NCBI GenBank assembly: GCA_910589425.1
Contig: CAJUSZ010000009.1
Span: 1-64,000, forward strand
Direction: 5' to 3'
Length of the DNA stretch: 64,000 nucleotides
DNA from: an uncultured Muribaculaceae bacterium
GTDB taxonomy: Bacteria > Bacteroidota > Bacteroidia > Bacteroidales > Muribaculaceae
Position 1 is the stretch's first letter. The number at the start of each line of letters is the position of its first letter. The notes below the pieces were generated by a model that was not told the origin of the DNA, did no database searches, and was given only the letters and a program-made list of their open reading frames with translations. Shown here in pieces: positions 58,402 to 64,000 of the stretch. The translations under genes were made by a program, and so were the position numbers.

Positions 58402-61400
58402 TTATAAGGACGGCTTGAAAACAGGGATCAGGAGTTCTTCCGAAAGGAAATGTGCGTCGTCGGGATCAGATCCTCGCGCCACAGCATGGTATAATCCGGT
58501 GGGAAGATCAACTGTTGAGAGATCGATCACTGCCTTGTCTCCGTCAAAAGGAATGGAACATACCTGTTTCCCGATGCTGTCGTATACGTAGAGTGTCAGC
58601 GAGCGTGGAGTCTGAGGTGTCGATACAGTTACAGTGGCATGGTCTATGGCGAGGGTTTCCTTGAGTGAGAGCGAGGCCGTTGTCCTTTTTCCTGAAATGA
58701 ACCGGATGGTTTCAGTCGATGGGTTTCCTGCCTCATCCCGGATAATGGCCGTGGCCTGATGGTAGCCATCCGACAGCTGGTGCAGTGGGATCTTGACTGA
58801 GTATGCGGGACGGTCGTGGTCGATATGTTTCAATGCGAAGCCGGCTCCTGCTACAGTTTTGCCGTCTACGGTCAGTTCCAGTCCGGATGCGAAAGGTGCC
58901 TGACTCAGGTTGAGTGCCAGATTGTCTGAGGCGGAAAGAAATATCTCGTTGGTGCTGTTTGAATATCTCATCTCCTCTATGACAGGTGGGACAGTGTCAT
59001 CGTCAGGATCGCCGGGTTTCCCTGATGCGGATACGGCTACGGCGAAAGTCTGTCCTGCGCCGGAGCGTTTTGAATGATCGTAGGCGCCGAAAGAGAGGCG
59101 CAGGTCCGTCGGATCGATCCATGCGTCAAGGGTCGGGATTCTGAGCCTGATGGAGAACCGGCCTTTGTCCACATTGGCTACAGCCAATGTGAGCATGCTG
59201 CGCGGATGTGAATATGTATAGTAGGTCGTGTCGCCGGATTGGGTGGTGGGAGGATAGACATACGACTTTGAGGATGTCGAAGAGAAAAGACGTGCCACTA
59301 TTTCCCCGTTGAAGTCACTGAGCATTTGTCCGGATGCGGATGTGATCTCGCCTTTCAGGATTATTTCATCGCCAGATCCGGGTAGCTCGGGGTCGGAGTC
59401 TAATTTCACCTTGTTGGTAGGGAGGACAAACGGAACCGCCGGATCGCCGATAAGGACGTATGCAAGTTCATTCTGATTCGTGCATCCGCTTTTCGCATAA
59501 GAGTATATCTCTCCGAGCGTCGGAGTATGATAAGGGTCGCTGTATGTCTTGCACAGTCCGGTGGCCATGCTGATGAACAGAAGCTCGTTTGAGTTGGCGA
59601 ATGTCTCGCGCATCCCCGCCATGGCTGCTATGAGTCCGCCGGATGATGTCAGGACCATGGATTCGGCCACGCCTCTCTGGCCGCGGTCGGAATTGGTGAG
59701 GTCGCAGGCTCCGAAAGCCATGAACGGAAGATGACTGTTGCGGAGGAGAGGCAGATGGCCCATGCTGAAAATGTTTTCGCTTCCGCCTACAGCGGAAGAT
59801 GTGGCATGGCCGAGATAATAATTGAAATTTGTGGAGGACAACGATTGCAGCAGCCATTTGCGGGTTGATTCGGCGCCGGCGATTTCCGCAAACATCGGCG
59901 ATAGGAAAAATCTGTCTTCAGATGTCTTGGAAATGACACTTGCTATGTTGTCGCTTTCCTGAATATGGAGCTGTTTGTCGCCTGCTCCGCCTACGTAATT
60001 GATGTTGTTGACTGTATATGCATGGGTGTCGTCAGAGTATGCCCGGATAAGTTTTGAGACGTAATTGTCTATTTCCGCGTCGCTTATGCACGGAATTATT
60101 CCTATCCCGACGTCGAGCTTTCTGCGTTCGAGGATGGCTGATGTGTATGAATCAAGGTTGGCGTAGAAATCAACTGCGTTGAATCCCAGTAGCCTCGGAG
60201 ATTCGTTGCCATATTGGTAGCAATAGAGTGAAGTATGCGGCTCACCGGGATTTGATCCGGACTTAATGTCGCTTCTTATGTCTCCGAGCAGAAGAATGTT
60301 GGACAGACGTTTCCCTCCCCTGTCATAGACCATTTTTGCTAAAGCCCTGTATGCCATAGGATCAGGGTTGCCGGATGAAAACTCGTTGTAGATGTCGTTG
60401 ATCTCGGCTATGCCCACATTGAGTTTCCCGAGCGATCTGTGTACTTCAGCTAAGCGCTGGGCGCCGCTCAGATATTTGTCAACAGTAATTATCAGCAGAT
60501 CTATGTCGGACGTGAATGTGCCGTGAAGATTCTGGCTGGAAACGTCATCATAACATACGGGTGTTTTCAGTTTTCTCCGCGGATCGAATAGGATGAACTG
60601 TGCGTATTTAGACTGTGGGGAGAAAAGAGCCGTCGATTCCTGATCAGCATGAAGACGCCGTGGATTCAGTGGCTGTGTGATGTCCAATACCCATAATTCA
60701 GGATCATTGATGGGCAGACTGTAAGTGTTTTCTGTATCGAGCGAGTTGAAAAGAATCCTTCCCTGAGAATCTTCCGAAAGCGATGGTATTTTTTTGGGAT
60801 AGGTCGCTATCCAGTAGTCAAGGTGTGCGTAGTCTGTCGAGGCAAGAGCGTTCCCGTCGAGTTTTGCATTGACAAAAAATCTGGCTTTTTCGGATGGATA
60901 TTGGATTGGCTGTGGAGAAGATTCGAATGACTGTAGACTGTAGGACGATACCGGCATCTGGCGCCAATGTGCGTAATTCTTGTTCCCACCTTCGACTCCG
61001 AATGAGAGGATTGCCCCTTTCTGCGATTCAAGATAGAATGTCGTGATCATTTTCCCGGATTCTCCCTCAATGAGATCCGGCAGTCTGTAGTCCCATGAAT
61101 AAGATTCTGTTCCAGTATTTGTATAGTTCTCTCCGAAGAAGATCCTTCCGGTCTGTTTTATCCCCAGCTGCAGATCTTTCTCATGGTACACGTAATCGAT
61201 CCCCGTTGTAAGATTTGTCGTGGTGCCGGAATGATTGTCTGGCTGCTGTGACGTAGGAATGGAGTTTGCGAAGTCCGCATTTTCGGTGATGAAGTAATAA
61301 CCGGTCTCGGTGTATGGATTGCGCGATGTGCGGTTGAAGCACTCAAGATTGCTGTTGAACGCTATCTGTTCCACACCGTCGGCATAGAAAACCAGCTTAT

Positions 61401-61752
61401 TATTTATGTGGGCAGTCGCCACAGGGGTCAGATCGTCGTCGAACAGCACTTTGCCTGTCTGGGAAAGAAACTGCTCATCCTGAGCTTTTCCTCCATGTCC
61501 GAAAACCGCTACGTTGCCAGGGGTTGAAAAACCGAGTTCCCTCAGCTTCTCATGGGGAATCTCATATATTCCGGATTCGCTGATTCCAATCTTGACCCAT
61601 TTTCCGGATGCAAGTCTTGAGGCTGGAGCGAAAATATCCGTTGAACCGTAGGCCTGTCCGGGAATAGTGGCGGTGCATGGGAGTATGATAGCACTTAAAC
61701 CCCATTTCAAAAAAAATCGGAACCTTTGGGGTTTCAGAGTCGGGAATTTCAT
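58402..61752 (-). CDS. C25-family PorU-like protein (paralogue)
   Basis: This 1116-residue protein has a signal or membrane segment (about 12-35) and the PorU-type N-terminal block (GKWVKIGISESGIYEI). A C25 peptidase-like domain follows, with the His in YYLGHATSS and the Cys in FMAFGACDLTN. The C-terminal part is beta-rich, ending without the type A sorting signature. PorU is the sortase of type IX secretion that removes C-terminal signals. This second copy has GHA in place of GHG after the catalytic His strand, so its activity may differ. It lies between the FAH-like gene and porV. Confidence 0.83.
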   Translation of the reverse strand: MKFPTLKPQRFRFFLKWGLSAIILPCTATIPGQAYGSTDIFAPASRLASGKWVKIGISESGIYEIPHEKLRELGFSTPGNVAVFGHGGKAQDEQFLSQTGKVLFDDDLTPVATAHINNKLVFYADGVEQIAFNSNLECFNRTSRNPYTETGYYFITENADFANSIPTSQQPDNHSGTTTNLTTGIDYVYHEKDLQLGIKQTGRIFFGENYTNTGTESYSWDYRLPDLIEGESGKMITTFYLESQKGAILSFGVEGGNKNYAHWRQMPVSSYSLQSFESSPQPIQYPSEKARFFVNAKLDGNALASTDYAHLDYWIATYPKKIPSLSEDSQGRILFNSLDTENTYSLPINDPELWVLDITQPLNPRRLHADQESTALFSPQSKYAQFILFDPRRKLKTPVCYDDVSSQNLHGTFTSDIDLLIITVDKYLSGAQRLAEVHRSLGKLNVGIAEINDIYNEFSSGNPDPMAYRALAKMVYDRGGKRLSNILLLGDIRSDIKSGSNPGEPHTSLYCYQYGNESPRLLGFNAVDFYANLDSYTSAILERRKLDVGIGIIPCISDAEIDNYVSKLIRAYSDDTHAYTVNNINYVGGAGDKQLHIQESDNIASVISKTSEDRFFLSPMFAEIAGAESTRKWLLQSLSSTNFNYYLGHATSSAVGGSENIFSMGHLPLLRNSHLPFMAFGACDLTNSDRGQRGVAESMVLTSSGGLIAAMAGMRETFANSNELLFISMATGLCKTYSDPYHTPTLGEIYSYAKSGCTNQNELAYVLIGDPAVPFVLPTNKVKLDSDPELPGSGDEIILKGEITSASGQMLSDFNGEIVARLFSSTSSKSYVYPPTTQSGDTTYYTYSHPRSMLTLAVANVDKGRFSIRLRIPTLDAWIDPTDLRLSFGAYDHSKRSGAGQTFAVAVSASGKPGDPDDDTVPPVIEEMRYSNSTNEIFLSASDNLALNLSQAPFASGLELTVDGKTVAGAGFALKHIDHDRPAYSVKIPLHQLSDGYHQATAIIRDEAGNPSTETIRFISGKRTTASLSLKETLAIDHATVTVSTPQTPRSLTLYVYDSIGKQVCSIPFDGDKAVIDLSTVDLPTGLYHAVARGSDPDDAHFLSEELLIPVFKPSL

Positions 61753-61785
61753 TTTTGATGTGTTAGCGTGAATTGCATTACTGAA

Positions 61786-62394
61786 TCATCGGATCTTTGT
61801 CTTGAGCAGAATTTGCGACCCGAGGCGGCATATAATGTTGTGTCTGATTTTTGCCGGGATCGGGAACGGTGCGTATCCGACAAATATGATGTCTCCCTCT
61901 TTCAGTGTGAATCTTTGACTGAGCATCTCTATCACCGAGTAGACATCGGCGATAAGGTCGGATGTCCTGTAGACCACCTGTCCGCATACTGGATTGCCTT
62001 CGGTGTCGCATAGGTCTATCTCTATCCGCGACCGGGGATCAAAAACAGTTTCGGCGTCCACCATCGTGCCGATGGGTGCCGAATAGTCGAAAGCCACAGC
62101 TTCCGCCCACGGCAGGCCGGCTTGAGAGAGTTCACGGAGCCGGTCCATATCCCGGATATTAAGCCCGATTGTGGCCTGGGAGAAATATCTATGGGCAAAG
62201 CGGGCGGGAATGCTTTTGCCGAGACGCGAGATGCGTATGGCCACCGAGGGAAAAGCTTCGTAATCGTGATTGTCCGACGGTATGAAGAACGGTTTTCCCG
62301 ATTGGAGAAGGGATGCGTCTGTGAGCTGCATGACCGATGGCCGACGGCCATCGGTCTCAGCACCGTAGTTGTCTAATAGTCCGAGGATTTTCAT
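61786..62394 (-). CDS. FAH-superfamily protein with altered metal-binding site
   Basis: This 202-residue protein resembles fumarylacetoacetate hydrolase/2-keto-4-pentenoate hydratase-type proteins: AIRISRLGKSIPARFAHRYF, IGLNIRDMDRLRELSQAGLPWAEAVAFDYSAPIG (segment) and the C-terminal LSQRFTLKEGDIIFVGYAPFPI. Usual members chelate Mg2+ or Ca2+ with an E-x-E and a following Asp. Here the ExE appears as EAF, and the Asp before the R-D block is Asn, so at least two ligands are lost. It is shorter than most members. It probably binds a ligand or partner rather than catalyses. It sits 33 bases upstream of the C25 gene and 16 bases after PorU. Confidence 0.7.
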   Translation of the reverse strand: MKILGLLDNYGAETDGRRPSVMQLTDASLLQSGKPFFIPSDNHDYEAFPSVAIRISRLGKSIPARFAHRYFSQATIGLNIRDMDRLRELSQAGLPWAEAVAFDYSAPIGTMVDAETVFDPRSRIEIDLCDTEGNPVCGQVVYRTSDLIADVYSVIEMLSQRFTLKEGDIIFVGYAPFPIPAKIRHNIICRLGSQILLKTKIR

Positions 62395-62410
62395 TCAGGG
62401 AGAATCATTT

Positions 62411-64000
62411 TTACTGTGCCGTAACGGCAAGTTTCTTTGTGGCGCTGTCCACAATCCCTTTAGAGGTCGTGATCGTGGCTCTGTAGAGATATATCCCGCG
62501 TGGCACCCTGTGTCCTGCCGCATCGCATAGATTCCACTGTACCCTTACGTTGGCGTCGGCAGAGGAATTGATTTGCGATGAGTTGGTCCAGATTCTGCGT
62601 CCGTTAAGATCGAAAACGTCGATCGTGTATTCTGTGCCGGCTTCAGGCTGCTCGGCTGTGAAGATAAACGTAACGCTTGTGGTAGCCGGATTCTTGTCTG
62701 TCGTCAGGCCGTAGATCACGGGATTAGCGTGCGCCCCGACAGAAAATGAGAGGGAGGATGTGGAATGGTTGCCAGCATTGTCCCATGCCGTGAGGGTAAG
62801 GGTGTGGTTTCCGGGTTCGATATCCTCAAGCAGATATGAGATCGAGCCTGAACGGGGATCTTCTGATGATGGTGTGAAGAAATTGGACACATCGGAATAT
62901 GTCTTTTTCCCATCGAGTGTGAGCGTCAGGGAATGGCCGATTCCGACCTGCGACGTATTTATGCCGGATTCATCGGATATTGTTGCCAGCACCAATGGTG
63001 AGGAGTTCACGGCAGATCCATCGCGGAAAGTCTCATTGTTGAGCGTGAACCCGCTTATGACCGGACCTTCATTGTCGTCCGGGGCAGTTTCGTCATATCC
63101 ATATACATAGAGCTTGTCGGTCTGTCCGTTGGCCTCGTATGCTTCGTTGGAGTAGGCGTAGGCTGAAATCAGTGCCGGGCTGAAATTGTTCTCGATCTCA
63201 AGCGGGACGAGGATCTCCGCATTCCATTCTCCGTTTACCACGGGACGGATGCATCTGAACAACCGTGTTGAACGGTCGTTGAACGGTCTGGGTTTGTCTT
63301 TATCGCCGTCTCCACGGCCGATGGTGGTAACAACTTTCTCGGCGTCAAAAAGGATTAGTTCTATAAAACCGTTGAATCCGGTGTCTATATTACCTTCGTT
63401 GTCCGTGATCTTACCCTCGACAGTTGCTGTGGCTCTTGCTCCGAGGATCTGGGAATCGGCCTGTGATCCGGGAAGTTCCTGCCCGTTGATCTTCTCTATC
63501 GTTACGTTGTGGGTGGGAATCGGCAGTTGCAGTGCCGGATCGCCCACGATGATATAACGCAGTCTGTTGCTGCCTTTGGCTCCGTTCTTGCCGGCGATGA
63601 ACATGTCGCCCACACGATTGCGTCTGCCATCTTTGCCACGGCTGAATATCCCCTTAGACATGGCGTCGGTGAAATATCCGTTTTCTGTGATGAACACTGA
63701 CCGGTTTGTAGAGATCAGACCGATGTACCCGGCCGATGGATTGAGAAAAAGTTCCTCGCCGGCTGTGATTTCGTTTGCGTCCCATGGGCAGAACTGGCAG
63801 GTCGCTGTGTAGAAGAACGGAAGCCTCTTGTTGTCGGCGTTGATTATGTCCTCCCAGCTGTAGAAACTCTCGTCTCCGAGTCCGCGGGGTTGTCCGTGGC
63901 CTACGTAGCTGACGAACATCACTCCATCTTCCAGCCGCTCGAAGAACTTGCTTCTCGCACCCGGAAGAGTCTGTCCGGTGCCTGAGGCCACGAGTGGAAA
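62411..64000 (-). CDS. porU: type IX secretion sortase PorU, partial (start beyond the window)
   Basis: The frame stays open to the window edge (residues FPL lie before the first in-window GTG), so only the C-terminal 529 or so residues are present. They contain the C25 peptidase blocks VSYVGHGQPRGLGD (catalytic His) and FYTATCQFCPWD (catalytic Cys), then the long beta-rich C terminus with FNGFIELILFDAEK and IYLYRATITTSKGIV. PorU cleaves C-terminal secretion signals and attaches cargo to A-LPS. With the C25 paralogue and PorV downstream it makes up a type IX secretion block. Confidence 0.9.
   Translation of the reverse strand, partial: FPLVASGTGQTLPGARSKFFERLEDGVMFVSYVGHGQPRGLGDESFYSWEDIINADNKRLPFFYTATCQFCPWDANEITAGEELFLNPSAGYIGLISTNRSVFITENGYFTDAMSKGIFSRGKDGRRNRVGDMFIAGKNGAKGSNRLRYIIVGDPALQLPIPTHNVTIEKINGQELPGSQADSQILGARATATVEGKITDNEGNIDTGFNGFIELILFDAEKVVTTIGRGDGDKDKPRPFNDRSTRLFRCIRPVVNGEWNAEILVPLEIENNFSPALISAYAYSNEAYEANGQTDKLYVYGYDETAPDDNEGPVISGFTLNNETFRDGSAVNSSPLVLATISDESGINTSQVGIGHSLTLTLDGKKTYSDVSNFFTPSSEDPRSGSISYLLEDIEPGNHTLTLTAWDNAGNHSTSSLSFSVGAHANPVIYGLTTDKNPATTSVTFIFTAEQPEAGTEYTIDVFDLNGRRIWTNSSQINSSADANVRVQWNLCDAAGHRVPRGIYLYRATITTSKGIVDSATKKLAVTAQ

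Noticed and set aside
1..64000. CRISPR array, rRNA or intact insertion sequence
   Set aside because: I saw no regularly spaced repeats, no rRNA and no transposase with a catalytic motif while reading both strands.

Overview
The window looks like a chromosome segment from an anaerobic gut Bacteroidales species, most likely of the Muribaculaceae or a close relative. The evidence is: Bacteroidota-type promoters (TTTG-N19/20-TAnnTTTG) upstream of many genes; type IX secretion genes (PorU-like C25 proteins and PorV); a Wzi-like capsule protein, a DcaP-like porin, a GH3-type adenylating enzyme, a cobalamin-dependent ribonucleotide reductase, rubredoxin and a YtfE-like hemerythrin. The family-level placement is inference. 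Coding is dense, mostly on the minus strand, with many short overlaps. I saw no CRISPR array, rRNA, intact insertion sequence or prophage.

Layout. 1-1155: a tRNA-Asn cut by the window edge, then rpmA and rplU. 1280-5823: an accessory plus-strand cluster of one small P-loop protein and four exported proteins, at least two of which resemble the FlgT/LPP20 group; this is the best candidate for an undescribed system. 5824-7998: a 50-residue small ORF, a radical SAM gene and a possible structured RNA. 7999-11615: a LuxR-type regulator with an atypical receiver, a hemerythrin protein, a flavin reductase and pyrIB. 11688-20159: malQ, nrdJ, cysteine desulfidase, homocysteine S-methyltransferase and tdk. 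20314-26664: a MATE exporter and an envelope/glycan block (ATP-grasp, sugar-nucleotide dehydratase/epimerase, lipoprotein, Wzi, OlsB/GlsB-like acyltransferase). 26904-31214: parvulin isomerase, then guaB followed by a CMP-sugar synthetase. 31279-36455: an inverted-repeat element, a membrane glycosyltransferase coupled to phospholipase PldA, a porin and a C1 peptidase. 36484-42978: GH3, nitroreductase, a membrane-bound AraC-type regulator, SuhB-like phosphatase, a monooxygenase-like protein and a DMT transporter. 43076-48013: rubredoxin, Fur-family regulator, purA, DUF1015 and an MFS transporter. 48037-56982: a galactose-binding-fold protein, valS, manA, two overlapping small proteins, a GNAT enzyme, an SGNH hydrolase, a SprT-like protein, a DoxX-like protein and ispF. 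56993-64000: porV, a C25 PorU paralogue, a degenerate FAH-fold protein and a second PorU running off the window.

The functional themes are nucleotide supply (pyrIB, guaB, purA, tdk, nrdJ), envelope and glycan building (Wzi, GT2, PldA, LegB-like and CMP-sugar genes, lipid acyltransferase), type IX secretion, and anaerobic redox or stress handling (hemerythrin, rubredoxin, nitroreductase, flavin reductase). Several genes are too short for a routine ORF cutoff and were read directly from the sequence: rubredoxin (43145-43306), a 55-residue protein (53410-53577) and the 50-residue ORF (5954-6106).
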